DNA of 41,605 bases from an uncultured Nitrospira sp. (GCA_902500775.1 CABVRZ010000040.1:1-41605), one strand, 5' to 3'. Positions 17,613 through 26,774 are shown, numbered from the stretch's first letter. A program made the numbers and translations. Notes: generated from the letters alone by a model not told the origin.

Positions 17613-18746
17613 CTACCTCTGAGATCCGATAAAATCCATGAATGCCTGCTTGTTCTGAATCGGACTAGTCGCCGGTCGACCCAAATCTTTTCTGGCTCCT
17701 CGACGTACACGAATCTCCAGCAGGCTGGGACCAACCGAGTGTTTAAGGTCTGTGAGACCACTCGCAAGTTCTTGCTTCGTCTGAGCTCGTAGGACTTGTC
17801 CGTAACCGGACGCCCGAGCAACATCGAGAAAGTCGATCTCCAACCCCACGGTCGGTTGCCCCCCCACTGAATCATGCGCTCCATTGTTTAGAATAATGTG
17901 CTTGAAGTTTCTGGGTTTCAGTGTTCCGTTGAGCGAAAGGGCGCCCATATGCATCAGCGTCGCGCCATCTCCATCCAAACAATAGACCGAGCGATCAGGT
18001 TGTTGGAGTGCGATACCGAGTGCAATGTGGGAGGCATGCCCCATGCCACCTACGGTTAAAAAATCCCGGTGATGGCCGCTTCCAATTTTGCGCCGATAGT
18101 CATAAACCTCCCGAGAAGGCATGCCGGTGGTCGACACGATCACATCACGATCATCCAGCCCATCAATCACCTGCTGGATAGCCTCCTCACGCGACAGTGG
18201 GAACGACACGTGGTCAGGCTGCACGGTCTTAAATGGTTTGAATGTGTCCTTTTTAACAATAAGCGCGTAGGGAGCACTGGCCCTTCGTGCATGCACCACG
18301 GCCTTTTTGAGGATTGTATCCGCATGATCAAGCTCTGGACTCAACAGGGAAAAGGGAATTTCCATTGCCTCCAGCATGGGCAGCATCACACGACCCTGCT
18401 TCTTGTGTTGTGGCTCATCGTGAACACCGGGCTCTCCTCGCCACCCAATCACGAGCAACATCGGAATAGAATAGACCTCTTGATCGGCCAACGAGAGGAG
18501 TGGGTTAATGATGTTGCCTAAACCGGAATTTTGGAAGTAGACGAGAGGAAGGTTTCCTGTCGCGAGGTGATAGCCCAAGGCCAGAGCCACAGCCCCACCT
18601 TCGTTGGCGGCAACGATATGTTGATGCGCTCGACTTTCGTGCGAAAGACAGGAACATAATTCTTTCAGGAGGGAGTCAGGAACCCCGCTGAAAAACTCAA
18701 CGCCATTCTCTCTCAAACGCGCAACAAATTCTTGCGGATCGATCAT
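17613..18746 (-). CDS. aepY: Phosphonopyruvate decarboxylase
   Basis: This 377-residue thiamine-diphosphate enzyme converts phosphonopyruvate to phosphonoacetaldehyde. That step pulls the unfavourable PEP mutase reaction forward. The cofactor-activating Glu lies in NEGGAVALALGYHL. The TPP/Mg motif GDG...NN is visible as LDGDGATLMHMG followed by ILNNGAHDSVGGQP. GWRGEPGVHDEPQH is a strong signature of Ppd proteins, as opposed to sulfopyruvate decarboxylase subunits. It lies 86 bp downstream of the PEP mutase fusion on the same strand, forming the core of a phosphonate pathway. No aminotransferase, dehydrogenase or hydrolase for phosphonoacetaldehyde follows in the window. Confidence 0.94.
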   Translation of the reverse strand: MIDPQEFVARLRENGVEFFSGVPDSLLKELCSCLSHESRAHQHIVAANEGGAVALALGYHLATGNLPLVYFQNSGLGNIINPLLSLADQEVYSIPMLLVIGWRGEPGVHDEPQHKKQGRVMLPMLEAMEIPFSLLSPELDHADTILKKAVVHARRASAPYALIVKKDTFKPFKTVQPDHVSFPLSREEAIQQVIDGLDDRDVIVSTTGMPSREVYDYRRKIGSGHHRDFLTVGGMGHASHIALGIALQQPDRSVYCLDGDGATLMHMGALSLNGTLKPRNFKHIILNNGAHDSVGGQPTVGLEIDFLDVARASGYGQVLRAQTKQELASGLTDLKHSVGPSLLEIRVRRGARKDLGRPATSPIQNKQAFMDFIGSQR

Positions 18747-18832
18747 GTGTTCTTACCCATCCAGTTCTTTACCCACCTGCACGTGAGACTTTTCGAAAGA
18801 TACTCCACATGAGTACTTGGAGAGACGAAGGA

Positions 18833-20467
18833 TCAAAAGTTTCCTGCTTGGACGACGTCATCAAGACTGTTGATATCGAGCCAGTGCCCTACGGTATACA
18901 ACACACGAATCGGTTGTTGTCGTTTCAGCAGTTCTTGTAGCAGGTGAGGAATGCCGGCTTTTCGGTTCACAGGATCGGTCATCATTGTCGAAAGGATAGC
19001 CTGAAGCTGGGCAGCCCCAGTCGGGGAAACTTTTAGAAACCCCATCCACACTCCGTGGGTCTGCTCTCTCCCGACCTTATTCCCGAGCTGCCTTAAATAG
19101 ACTTTGGCATTAAACGCTTTCTTAGAATTCGGCACGGAGCATTCAACAAACCCGCCAAGGCGCACATAGCTGCTTTGGTTCTGCCAATCACTATCCACAA
19201 AAATCACAATGTCTTCGCTCTCCTGACAGAGGGCCTGCGGTATGTATTTGTTGAACAGGACATCCCCATAAGAAATAATCAAGTCCTTTGATGGGTTCTT
19301 CAGCATGTCAAAGGCTTTGTGCAGAGAATCCAACTCGCCGGTGTCGGCAAAGTCATCGTTATCCAAATATCTCAAGTTGGGCACATTGACCGCGTCCTTC
19401 TTATAACCACGGACAACCGTGATGTCCTTAATCCCTACAGCATTGTAGGCATCCACAATGTGGGCGAGAATTGGTGTGCCCTGAATCTTGACCATCGTCT
19501 TCGGCTGATGCTCGGTCAATTCACGGAGTTCCTCACCACGGGACGCAGCCAGCACAATAGCCCCGGTGTTCTCTGCTCCTCGTGGAAGATAGCGATCTTC
19601 GGCATCCTGCAACTCAGCGGCATTTTGCAAGCGAAAGATCTCGGCAACGGGAGCCACCTTGTCCTCAATAGAAAGCAACTGCTCCTGCTCCTTCAAGGTT
19701 GCGGCTGTTTTCTGCATAGCCGCGACGGCAGCCCGGAGCATATGATTGGCCCAAATGACGATTGAAAACCCATGCTGTCGAAATACCTCAGTTGGAGTGG
19801 CGTAATATTTGGTCGGCACGATCACAACAGGGCATCGACTGCCCCATTCCTGTTTGAACGACAGAATTTCATCGGGTACCGACAGTGCACTATGGATGAG
19901 GATACCGTCTGCACCGGCCTGACGATAGGCCTCGGCCCGACGCAACGCCTCTGCGACTCCCCACCCACAGATAAAGGCTTCCACCCTGGCGATAATGCAA
20001 AAGTTTGGATCAGTTTGCGCGTCTTTTCCCGCCTTGATCTTGCCGCAAAACTCTTGCATATCCGCCATCGGCTGCGCGTCTCCCTTGATGAAACTATTCG
20101 TCTTGGGAAACAGCTTGTCCTCAATGCAGACGGCGGCAATACGCCGTTGCTCCAGCTTGCGGACCAGTCGCTGCATGTTATTGAAATTTCCGTATCCGGT
20201 GTCACCATCGAGCAGGATGGGAATTCTCGCCGCATCGGACATAAACTCCAGATTCTCCAGAACCTGGGTCCAGCTCGCCTCGTTATTATCACGCACTCCG
20301 AATTGAGCTGAGATAGAAAGGCCACTGGCCCAGATACCTCGAAAACCTGCTTCTTGAACGATTTTGGCACTGAGGCCGTTGTGTGCCTCACAGATAAACT
20401 CCAGCTGTTCCGACATGAGCAAGTCCAGAAACTGGCGAGCAGGGGTGACCGCTGGTGTTGAGCTCAT
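18833..20467 (-). CDS. aepX: Phosphoenolpyruvate mutase fused to a nucleotidyltransferase domain
   Basis: This 544-residue two-domain protein has residues 1 to about 290 as PEP mutase, forming the C-P bond of phosphonopyruvate. D60 ([11 protein letters not shown]), D87 and D89 ([13 protein letters not shown]), and E116, K122 and N124 ([12 protein letters not shown]) match the known catalytic set, including the EDKxxPKxNS signature that separates mutases from isocitrate-lyase relatives. Residues about 312-544 form a nucleotidyltransferase of the LicC/cytidylyltransferase fold, with an altered glycine loop ([19 protein letters not shown]). The fused domain probably activates a phosphonate head group as a CMP ester for transfer to a glycan or lipid; this is inferred. 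The start at 20467 is chosen for GAGGAAAGG 8 nt upstream, although an in-frame start exists at 20497. Confidence 0.94.
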   Translation of the reverse strand: MSSTPAVTPARQFLDLLMSEQLEFICEAHNGLSAKIVQEAGFRGIWASGLSISAQFGVRDNNEASWTQVLENLEFMSDAARIPILLDGDTGYGNFNNMQRLVRKLEQRRIAAVCIEDKLFPKTNSFIKGDAQPMADMQEFCGKIKAGKDAQTDPNFCIIARVEAFICGWGVAEALRRAEAYRQAGADGILIHSALSVPDEILSFKQEWGSRCPVVIVPTKYYATPTEVFRQHGFSIVIWANHMLRAAVAAMQKTAATLKEQEQLLSIEDKVAPVAEIFRLQNAAELQDAEDRYLPRGAENTGAIVLAASRGEELRELTEHQPKTMVKIQGTPILAHIVDAYNAVGIKDITVVRGYKKDAVNVPNLRYLDNDDFADTGELDSLHKAFDMLKNPSKDLIISYGDVLFNKYIPQALCQESEDIVIFVDSDWQNQSSYVRLGGFVECSVPNSKKAFNAKVYLRQLGNKVGREQTHGVWMGFLKVSPTGAAQLQAILSTMMTDPVNRKAGIPHLLQELLKRQQPIRVLYTVGHWLDINSLDDVVQAGNF

Positions 20468-20524
20468 AGCCGACCTTTCCTCTGCGTGGCAAAGCAATCG
20501 AAGCTAGACCGTATACTAGAACTG

Positions 20525-20549
20525 TGCTGTGCGTTTGGGACGCACAGCA
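20525..20549. promoter_or_regulatory. Perfect 9-bp inverted repeat upstream of the PEP mutase gene
   Basis: TGCTGTGCG, a 7-base spacer and CGCACAGCA form a perfect dyad 58 bp upstream of the mutase ATG. This is in the divergent gap before psiF, which starts 246 bp away. It may be a protein operator or an RNA hairpin. On the plus strand it is followed by a weak pyrimidine-rich stretch (CCTTTTCTT), so a terminator role is also possible. Confidence 0.4.
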
Positions 20550-20720
20550 TATCCTTTTCTTGAAGAGAAATCATCCTTTCACCTCACCCATCACAATAGA
20601 CAGGACCCTTCACATAAGTCTCCATGTCTACCGCATACAGAGACGAACTATGGTCCGAGTGGACCCGTCAACCTCTCCATCGCACATCACCTGGAGCCCA
20701 TTTACCTCAATGCTACCCTC

Positions 20721-20749
20721 ATGACACGTAGGTATTTCTCTGTTATGAT
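20721..20749 (+). promoter_or_regulatory. Sigma-70-type promoter of the psiF-like gene
   Basis: ATGACA (20721-20726) and TATGAT (20744-20749), spaced by exactly 17 bp, lie about 45 bp upstream of the start codon. This is the best promoter match in the window. Transcription would start near 20756. Confidence 0.6.
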
Positions 20750-20794
20750 ACGACCCCATCATGCACCTCACCTCTACTGCAAAGGAGATCTGAT

Positions 20795-21115
20795 ATGCGG
20801 AGTGTGCTACACACCATCACAGCAAGCGTATTTGTGCTGAGCCTAGGAGTGACTCCATTTGCCATGGCCGCACCGGAGCAACAGAATAAGATGAAGGCCT
20901 GTAACGAACAGGCCAATGCGAAAGGGTTTGGTGAAGGAAAAGGCGATGAACGGAAGGCGTTTATGAAGGAATGCCTCTCGGCCAAGTCGGCGAAAGGCGG
21001 AGGGGGTAAGGATACTCAGCAGAATAAGATGAAGACGTGCAATAAAGAGGCGGGCGAAAAGCAGTTAAAAGGCGATGAGCGAAAGAAATTCATGAGTGAG
21101 TGCCTGTCTGCATAA
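20795..21115 (+). CDS. psiF: PsiF-repeat periplasmic protein
   Basis: This 106-residue exported protein has a signal peptide (cleavage after AMA near residue 25). Two PsiF repeats follow, about 35 and 32 residues long. Each carries QQNKMK-x-CN, then K-GDER-K-FM-x-ECLSA, with two conserved Cys that may pair. A Gly/Lys linker (AKGGGGKD) joins them. E. coli PsiF is induced by phosphate starvation, but its function is unknown. AAAGGAG lies 7 nt before the ATG, a strong promoter lies upstream and a hairpin terminator downstream, so this is a well-defined monocistronic gene. It is divergent from the phosphonate genes, which makes a phosphorus link tempting but unproven. Confidence 0.92.
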   Translation: MRSVLHTITASVFVLSLGVTPFAMAAPEQQNKMKACNEQANAKGFGEGKGDERKAFMKECLSAKSAKGGGGKDTQQNKMKTCNKEAGEKQLKGDERKKFMSECLSA

Positions 21116-21126
21116 GCTGCAGCAAA

Positions 21127-21151
21127 CCGGCGCGGCATGATGCCGCGCCGG
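21127..21151 (+). terminator. psiF: Strong GC-rich hairpin after psiF
   Basis: A perfect 11-bp stem (CCGGCGCGGCA / TGCCGCGCCGG) with a 3-base loop starts 12 bp after the psiF stop. The following bases (ATGATTTC) have only a weak T stretch, so it may act as a terminator helped by Rho or as an mRNA-stabilising end. Confidence 0.65.
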
Positions 21152-21196
21152 ATGATTTCATCGGCAAGACGATGGTTTCACTGGTTGTTATCGATG

Positions 21197-21841
21197 TCAC
21201 TGCCCCTCAGGATTTTCGAGCCTTTTCCGAAGTTCGATTAACTCTTGCTCAAGCGCGAGGAACCGGTCGCTGATGGGATCCGGGAGATTCACCTGATCCA
21301 TCGTATCATCGGGGACACGCTCACCTTGGGTCTTGATCACACGCGCAGGAACACCAATGACCGTCGAATTAGGAGGCACATTCTTCAGAACAACAGAGTT
21401 AGCGCCGATCTTCACGTTATCACCGATCGCAATCCCGCCCAAGATCTTCGCACCCGCTCCTACAACGACGTGATTTCCTAGGGTCGGATGCCGCTTGCCA
21501 CGTTCTTTCCCTGTTCCTCCCAGCGTGACACCTTGAAACAGCGTTACATAGTCACCGACCTCAGCTGTTTCTCCGATCACGACGCCCATGCCATGGTCAA
21601 TGAAAAACCCTACTCCGATTTTTGCAGAGGGATGAATCTCAATACCAGTCACCCAGCGAGCCAGCTGAGACAAGGCGCGAGGCACAAATGGAATATTGTG
21701 TGCCTTCAACCAGTGGGAGATACGGTAGGCAAGAAGCGCGTGAAACCCGGCGTAGGTGAAAATCACTTCCAACGTGCTGACAGCCGCCGGATCTCGGTCA
21801 AAAACAGCCTGAAGATCTTGTCGAATCTTCTCCAACATCAT
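21197..21841 (-). CDS. cysE: Serine O-acetyltransferase
   Basis: This enzyme of about 214 residues acetylates serine with acetyl-CoA, the first step of cysteine synthesis. The N-terminal helical part (RQDLQAVFDRDPAA, then FHALLAYRISHWL) is followed by the left-handed beta-helix of hexapeptide repeats. The catalytic blocks are FFIDHGMGVVIGETAEVGDYV and GVTLGGTGKERGKRHPTLG. The shorter N-terminus is of the EpsC/Bacillus type rather than the long E. coli CysE. The ATG at 21841 was preferred. An in-frame TTG at 21862 overlaps the ispF stop and could indicate translational coupling. It is the last gene of a long minus-strand chain and is convergent with psiF. Confidence 0.95.
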   Translation of the reverse strand: MMLEKIRQDLQAVFDRDPAAVSTLEVIFTYAGFHALLAYRISHWLKAHNIPFVPRALSQLARWVTGIEIHPSAKIGVGFFIDHGMGVVIGETAEVGDYVTLFQGVTLGGTGKERGKRHPTLGNHVVVGAGAKILGGIAIGDNVKIGANSVVLKNVPPNSTVIGVPARVIKTQGERVPDDTMDQVNLPDPISDRFLALEQELIELRKRLENPEGQ

Positions 21842-21858
21842 GTGGTGACTGTACGAGA

Positions 21859-22344
21859 TCAAGACGGTTCGATCAAACAGACGGCATGAGCACTCATCCC
21901 CTCTTCATGCCCAACCGCATCAAGACCTTCCCCGCTCTTCACCTTGACGTTGATCAGATCAGGATCGATACCGGTTGTCTCCGCCATGCTCTTCTGCATA
22001 GTCGAAAGGTGGGGGCCCAGACGAGGCGCTTGCGCGACAATGACCGTGTCAATATTTCCTACTCGATAGCCCTTGGCCTTGAGTTTTGCCATCACATCTT
22101 CCAGCAGTTTCAAGCTAGAAATCCCTTTATACTTAGGATCCGAACTCGGATAGTGTCGGCCAAGGTCCCCTTCTCCCATAGCACCCAATAAGGCATCACA
22201 CACCGCATGGACAAGGACATCCGAGTCAGAATGGCCGAGCAACCCTTTCGTATGTGGGATTTCAATTCCGCCCAAGATCAGCTTCCGACCTGGTGCCAGT
22301 GGATGAACATCATAGCCATAGCCGATGCGTGCCCCTTTGTTCAT
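21859..22344 (-). CDS. ispF: 2-C-methyl-D-erythritol 2,4-cyclodiphosphate synthase
   Basis: This 161-residue enzyme of the MEP isoprenoid pathway forms the cyclic diphosphate. The metal-binding block is YGYDVHPL (D and H of DVH). GGIEIPHTKGLLGHSDSDVL carries the third ligand. The C-terminal VKSGEGLDAVGHEEGM is the usual signature. The start ATG overlaps the ispD stop as ATGA, so the two genes are translationally coupled. In some bacteria they are fused into one protein; here they are separate. Confidence 0.97.
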   Translation of the reverse strand: MNKGARIGYGYDVHPLAPGRKLILGGIEIPHTKGLLGHSDSDVLVHAVCDALLGAMGEGDLGRHYPSSDPKYKGISSLKLLEDVMAKLKAKGYRVGNIDTVIVAQAPRLGPHLSTMQKSMAETTGIDPDLINVKVKSGEGLDAVGHEEGMSAHAVCLIEPS

Positions 22345-23060
22345 ACTGATCCCTTCATGTTGTCCGACCGACGCGATGCCAGAATGGCCTCACCAATGAC
22401 GATGTCTTCCGGCCTTGTCACCTTGATATTCTCCCCACTCCCTTCCACCACTACAACTGGGTAACCGGCCCGCTCAAACAGAAACGCGTCATCCGTGGCA
22501 TGGACGCCCTCGGCATGGGCTTTCCGATGGACGTGCAACAACCGATCGCACCTAAAGGCCTGTGGGGTCTGAGCCAACCAGAGCGGTTTCCGATCAACGG
22601 TCTGCTCAATCCGATGTTCCGGTCCAACCTGTTTAACGGTATCGCGCATCGGTAACGCGATAATCGCCCCTCCCTCGCGGCGTGCAGCCTCAACTACCTC
22701 AGCCACCATCTGCTCCGTCAGAAACGGGCGCACCGCATCGTGTACCACGACAATCTCCGTCTCCTCCGGCACATGCTCAAGCGCATGTCTGACTGAATCC
22801 TGACGTTCCTTTCCACCGGCCACCACTCTCGTGATTTTTGAAAACCCAAAACGAACGGCAAGATCATTCAGACAATAATCGAGATCGGCCTGCGGCACGG
22901 CCAAGATGATTTGATCGATGACGGGGGAGCGCTGAAGCACACGAAGCGAGTGGACAACCAAGGGCTCGCCGCCCAACGCCAAAAACTGCTTAGGAACAGC
23001 GCCACCCATGCGAAGGCCCCGTCCAGCAGCAGGGACGAGCGCCACAGTACGGTTATTCAT
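22341..23060 (-). CDS. ispD: 2-C-methyl-D-erythritol 4-phosphate cytidylyltransferase
   Basis: This 239-residue enzyme transfers CMP from CTP to methylerythritol phosphate in the MEP pathway. The nucleotide loop AAGRGLRMGGAVPKQF (12-27) is the family signature. VVVHDAVRPFL and the TDDAFLFERAGYPVVVVEGS block complete the active site. It overlaps ispF by 4 bp and lies 99 bp downstream of the HtrA protease gene on the same strand. Confidence 0.97.
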   Translation of the reverse strand: MNNRTVALVPAAGRGLRMGGAVPKQFLALGGEPLVVHSLRVLQRSPVIDQIILAVPQADLDYCLNDLAVRFGFSKITRVVAGGKERQDSVRHALEHVPEETEIVVVHDAVRPFLTEQMVAEVVEAARREGGAIIALPMRDTVKQVGPEHRIEQTVDRKPLWLAQTPQAFRCDRLLHVHRKAHAEGVHATDDAFLFERAGYPVVVVEGSGENIKVTRPEDIVIGEAILASRRSDNMKGSV

Positions 23061-23159
23061 GAGCGTGGCTTACACTTATTGATCAGCGGATGCGCAGGAA
23101 TTGAGATGCTCGACACAACCTCTGACCAATATTCCGTAGCCAATTCTTCTCTCACCCAT

Positions 23160-24716
23160 CTAAGGACGAAGGGTGAGATAAATCGTCCGTCCCTGCCGTT
23201 TGAGCAAAAGCAAGACCGCCTGATCCTTCGGCAACTTGCTCGTTACTCGCTCAAACGTCTTGACCGACGTCACGGCCTGGCGGTTGACCTCTAGGACGAT
23301 ATCGCCTTCACGAACGCCCAATTCTTCAGCCGTGCTTCCTGATTTGACTCGCACAATCACGACTCCGCGCTCGCTCGACTTCAACCCATACCGACTCGCC
23401 AGCTCTTCCGTCAGGTCGCGAACATCGAGACTAGACAACACCCCAGTCGGTGTGGATGACTCTCCTCCATCCTCCTCACCACTTTGTCCCATCGACTTAG
23501 GCTGCTCCACAATGGTGAGATCAATGGTCTTCGCCTTCTTGTCACGAATAAATTTGACAGAAACCTTTTTCCCAACCGGCGTTTGCGCAACAGCATTGCG
23601 CAGATGCGTCGGCGAATCCATCGGCTTCCCGTCGTACTCGACGATCACGTCGGCCCGCTCAAAACCGGCCTTCTTCGCTGGACTGTCATCCATGACATCG
23701 CTGACAAGCACACCCTTGGTCTCGGTGATTCCAAATTGTGAGGCCAATTCCGGCGTCAACTCCTGAATCGAGACTCCCAACCACCCGCGCACGACTTTCC
23801 CTGTCTGGACGAGTTGCCCCATGACCGACTGGGCCATATTGCTTGGCACGGCAAATCCGATCCCCATATTGCCGCCGCTCTGGCTGAATATGGCGGTGTT
23901 AATCCCCACCAGCTCACCCCGCACATTGACCAAAGCTCCCCCGGAGTTCCCAGGATTGATGGCGGCATCCGTCTGGATGAAATCTTCATACTCTGCGATG
24001 CCGGCGGCTCTCCCCAGTGCACTGACAATTCCCAATGTGACGGTCTGTGTCAGTCCGAATGGATTGCCGATAGCCAGGACGAACTCTCCAACTTCCAATT
24101 TGTCCGAATCGGCCCAGAGCACGCTGGGAAGCCCCGTGGCTTCGATTCTCACGACCGCCACATCTGTTTTCGGATCGGTACCGATCAACTTTGCCTTGAA
24201 CTCGCGCTTGTCCGAGAGCGTGACTCGAATCTCATCCGCCTTGCCGACGACATGATTGTTGGTAATGATCAACCCGTTCGGATCCACAATCACACCGGAC
24301 CCGAGTCCACGTTCTTTTTTCTCCTTCGGGTGTTCAAACTTGCGGAAAAACTCGTCCCCAAAAAACTTTCGAAATAACGGGTCGTCGAAAGGAGCCCCAC
24401 CCGACCCTTCGCCACGTCCACTCTTCGTCGCATAAATATTGACGACCGCAGGCTTTACCGACTTGGCAATGTCGACGAATGTTTGGTTCCCCCCACCCAG
24501 AATGGGCTGCGGAGCCGTCGAAACAGGCCGGACGATAGGAGGAGACGGTGTTGGCGCACCGGAGGATGAATCGGGCACGGCATGGCCCTTCGACAACCAT
24601 CCCAGATCCGAGGCCACGACAAACCCAATGACGACCCCAGCCGTCAGCAAGGCGGCCGTCACAACCAAGCTTTTCCTCCCTCGGGGAGGCTTGGGGTCAA
24701 ACTCGATGTGAGTCAT
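23160..24716 (-). CDS. degP: Do-family periplasmic serine protease (DegP/HtrA)
   Basis: This 518-residue protein has a membrane segment or uncleaved signal at 16-35 (SLVVTAALLTAGVVIGFVVA) and a Pro/Ser-rich linker. The trypsin-like domain has the triad H155 (ITNNHVVG), D185 (TDVAVVRI) and S258 (NPGNSGGAL). Two PDZ domains lie at about 285-375 (starts VVRGWLGVSIQELTPE) and 415-515. It is a quality-control protease and chaperone for periplasmic and outer-membrane proteins. The start ATG at 24716 has GGATAC upstream. It lies 42 bp downstream of the aldolase gene on the same strand, an unusual partner. Confidence 0.96.
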   Translation of the reverse strand: MTHIEFDPKPPRGRKSLVVTAALLTAGVVIGFVVASDLGWLSKGHAVPDSSSGAPTPSPPIVRPVSTAPQPILGGGNQTFVDIAKSVKPAVVNIYATKSGRGEGSGGAPFDDPLFRKFFGDEFFRKFEHPKEKKERGLGSGVIVDPNGLIITNNHVVGKADEIRVTLSDKREFKAKLIGTDPKTDVAVVRIEATGLPSVLWADSDKLEVGEFVLAIGNPFGLTQTVTLGIVSALGRAAGIAEYEDFIQTDAAINPGNSGGALVNVRGELVGINTAIFSQSGGNMGIGFAVPSNMAQSVMGQLVQTGKVVRGWLGVSIQELTPELASQFGITETKGVLVSDVMDDSPAKKAGFERADVIVEYDGKPMDSPTHLRNAVAQTPVGKKVSVKFIRDKKAKTIDLTIVEQPKSMGQSGEEDGGESSTPTGVLSSLDVRDLTEELASRYGLKSSERGVVIVRVKSGSTAEELGVREGDIVLEVNRQAVTSVKTFERVTSKLPKDQAVLLLLKRQGRTIYLTLRP

Positions 24717-24758
24717 AAGTATCCATTCGCCCTTATATCTGAGACCATATTAGAGCTT

Positions 24759-25682
24759 TCACTGAATCTCGCCGCTATAAATCCCCATGATCGTATGGAG
24801 GAACTTGATGGCTTCCATCTTAGGACGTTGGAACGAATTTCGACCAATGATGCTCCCAAATCCTCCCCCATCCCGTATCCCCCGAGCCTCTTCGAACACG
24901 TTCTTATCTTCGCTCTTGGCTCCGCCGGAGAAGATCACAATTCGCCGTCCGTCGAATGAGCTCTGCACGACATGTTTGACCCGCTCCGCCAGTGTCTTAA
25001 TCGGGATCTGTGCGGATTCGTATACTTTCTTCGCAGCGGCCTGTTCCAAGTGCGCGGTCGGCAGCTTCACCTTGATGATATGGGCCCCCAATTGCGCCGC
25101 AATCTGTGCCGCATAGGCGACCACATCCATGGCCGTCTCACCTTCTTTGCTCAAGGCTGATCCTCGAGGATAGGACCACACCACGACGGCCAGACCACTC
25201 GCTTTCGCCTCTTCTGCAATGGCTCGAAGTTGCTCATACATCGAATTGCAATGGGCAGAACCAGGGTAGATCGTAAACCCGACGGCAGAACATCCGAGAC
25301 GGAGCGCCTCTTTGACACTGCCGGTCACCGAAGGCAGCGGATCTTTATCGTCATGCAGCACATCATGATTGTTCAGCTTAAGGATCAACGGAATCTGCCC
25401 GGCAAACTCACTAGCTCCCGCTTCCAAAAAACCGAGCGGTGCCGCATAGGCGTTACACCCAGCGTCGATGGCAAGCTGAAAATGGTACTGCGGATTATAT
25501 CCAGGGGGGTTTGGCGCAAAACTCCTCGCCGGACCATGCTCGACTCCTTGATCGACCGGAAGAATGACCAACTTCCCGGTCCCAGCCAATTTCCCGGACC
25601 GTAGCATGCGGGCAATATTCATCTTTGTTCCAGCGTTGTCGCTCCCGTACCAACTGAGAATCTCTTGAACCCGATCTGCCAT
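24759..25682 (-). CDS. fbaB: Class I fructose-bisphosphate aldolase (DhnA/FbaB type)
   Basis: This 307-residue enzyme cleaves or forms fructose 1,6-bisphosphate through a Schiff base. The likely lysine is K204 or K206 (HIIKVKLPTAH). LPVDQGVEHGP (41-51) and the phosphate-binding IFSGGAKSEDKN block are typical for the archaeal/DhnA type. The ATG is behind GGAGGGA, a strong ribosome site. Its direct neighbour upstream is fructose-1,6-bisphosphatase (37-bp gap), so the pair forms a gluconeogenic module feeding hexose phosphates to the sugar-nucleotide genes above it. Confidence 0.95.
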   Translation of the reverse strand: MADRVQEILSWYGSDNAGTKMNIARMLRSGKLAGTGKLVILPVDQGVEHGPARSFAPNPPGYNPQYHFQLAIDAGCNAYAAPLGFLEAGASEFAGQIPLILKLNNHDVLHDDKDPLPSVTGSVKEALRLGCSAVGFTIYPGSAHCNSMYEQLRAIAEEAKASGLAVVVWSYPRGSALSKEGETAMDVVAYAAQIAAQLGAHIIKVKLPTAHLEQAAAKKVYESAQIPIKTLAERVKHVVQSSFDGRRIVIFSGGAKSEDKNVFEEARGIRDGGGFGSIIGRNSFQRPKMEAIKFLHTIMGIYSGEIQ

Positions 25683-25719
25683 AATTCCCTCCAGAAAGCT
25701 CGCACAAAACGATGAGTGA

Positions 25720-26724
25720 CTATGCTCTTCCTTGCATATGCGCTTCAGCCTGCTCGACGTCGAAGCGACTCCCGATGATCAATGCTACACGTTGATGCAA
25801 CTTTTTGGCTTCAACGTCCAAAATTCTTGTCGTACCGGTCGAGGCTTTTCCACCAGCCTGCTCAATGATAAACGCCAACGGGTTCGCCTCATAGAGTAGC
25901 CTCAGCTTCCCCTCTGGCTTGTCGACTTCTCCTGGATAGAGATAAATCCCGCCCCCAAGCAACAGGCGATGGACATCGGCCACCAAGCATCCGGAGTACC
26001 GGGCGCTGTACGGACGGCCAGTCGGCTTATCGCTCACTTTGAGCCAATCGAAGTACTTGCGTGTTCCCTCCGACCACTTATTGTAGTTCCCTTCATTCGC
26101 CGCATAGACCTTTCCCTTGTCTAGGATCTTTATCCGCTCATGCGAGAGCAGATATTCGCCGATGTCAGGATCCAACGTGAACCCATAGACCCCTTGCCCC
26201 ACGGTGTAGACCAACATCGTGCTTGATCCATAGAGGAGATATCCGGCTGCAATTTGTTCAGTCCCTGGGCGTATCAAATCCGCTTCCGTCGGTGACTGAT
26301 CGGTTCGTGCATACCTGAGCACGGAAAAAATAGCTCCGAGCGGCATGTTGTTGTCCGTATTGGACGAGCCGTCCAGCGGGTCGAAGAGCAACATGTACTT
26401 ACCGTGCGGCCAATTTTTTGGCAGCAGGATAGGCTGTTCCATTTCTTCCGACGCTAGGGCACACACGTGTCCACTCGATTGAAAGACTTTGACGAAGTCG
26501 TCGTTGGCGATGGCATCCAGCTTCTTGACGGTCTCTCCCTGAACATTCGTCTCACCGGTCGTCCCAAGAATATTGATCAACCCCGCGCGCCGAAGATCTT
26601 GGGAAATCAGCTTGCCGACCAGACCGATTTGGGTCAGGAGACTGGAGAACTCTCCGGTGGCACCAGCGTGCGATGCCTGGCTCCGAATGATAAATTGACT
26701 GAGTGTCGTGGGAAATTGTCTCAT
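25720..26724 (-). CDS. fbp: Fructose-1,6-bisphosphatase, class I
   Basis: This 334-residue enzyme removes the 1-phosphate of fructose 1,6-bisphosphate, the committed gluconeogenic and Calvin-type step. The metal-binding block FDPLDGSSNTDNNMPLG (114-130) is intact. The GETNVQGETVKKLD segment near the N-terminus and the PEGKLRLLYEANPLAFIIEQAGG block are class I signatures. It sits between DUF3108 (50 bp upstream) and the aldolase (37 bp downstream) on the same strand. Confidence 0.97.
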   Translation of the reverse strand: MRQFPTTLSQFIIRSQASHAGATGEFSSLLTQIGLVGKLISQDLRRAGLINILGTTGETNVQGETVKKLDAIANDDFVKVFQSSGHVCALASEEMEQPILLPKNWPHGKYMLLFDPLDGSSNTDNNMPLGAIFSVLRYARTDQSPTEADLIRPGTEQIAAGYLLYGSSTMLVYTVGQGVYGFTLDPDIGEYLLSHERIKILDKGKVYAANEGNYNKWSEGTRKYFDWLKVSDKPTGRPYSARYSGCLVADVHRLLLGGGIYLYPGEVDKPEGKLRLLYEANPLAFIIEQAGGKASTGTTRILDVEAKKLHQRVALIIGSRFDVEQAEAHMQGRA

Positions 26725-26774
26725 CCTTCGGCTCAGTATAACGGGTTTACCCTACCTGAACAACAACCTCCTGC

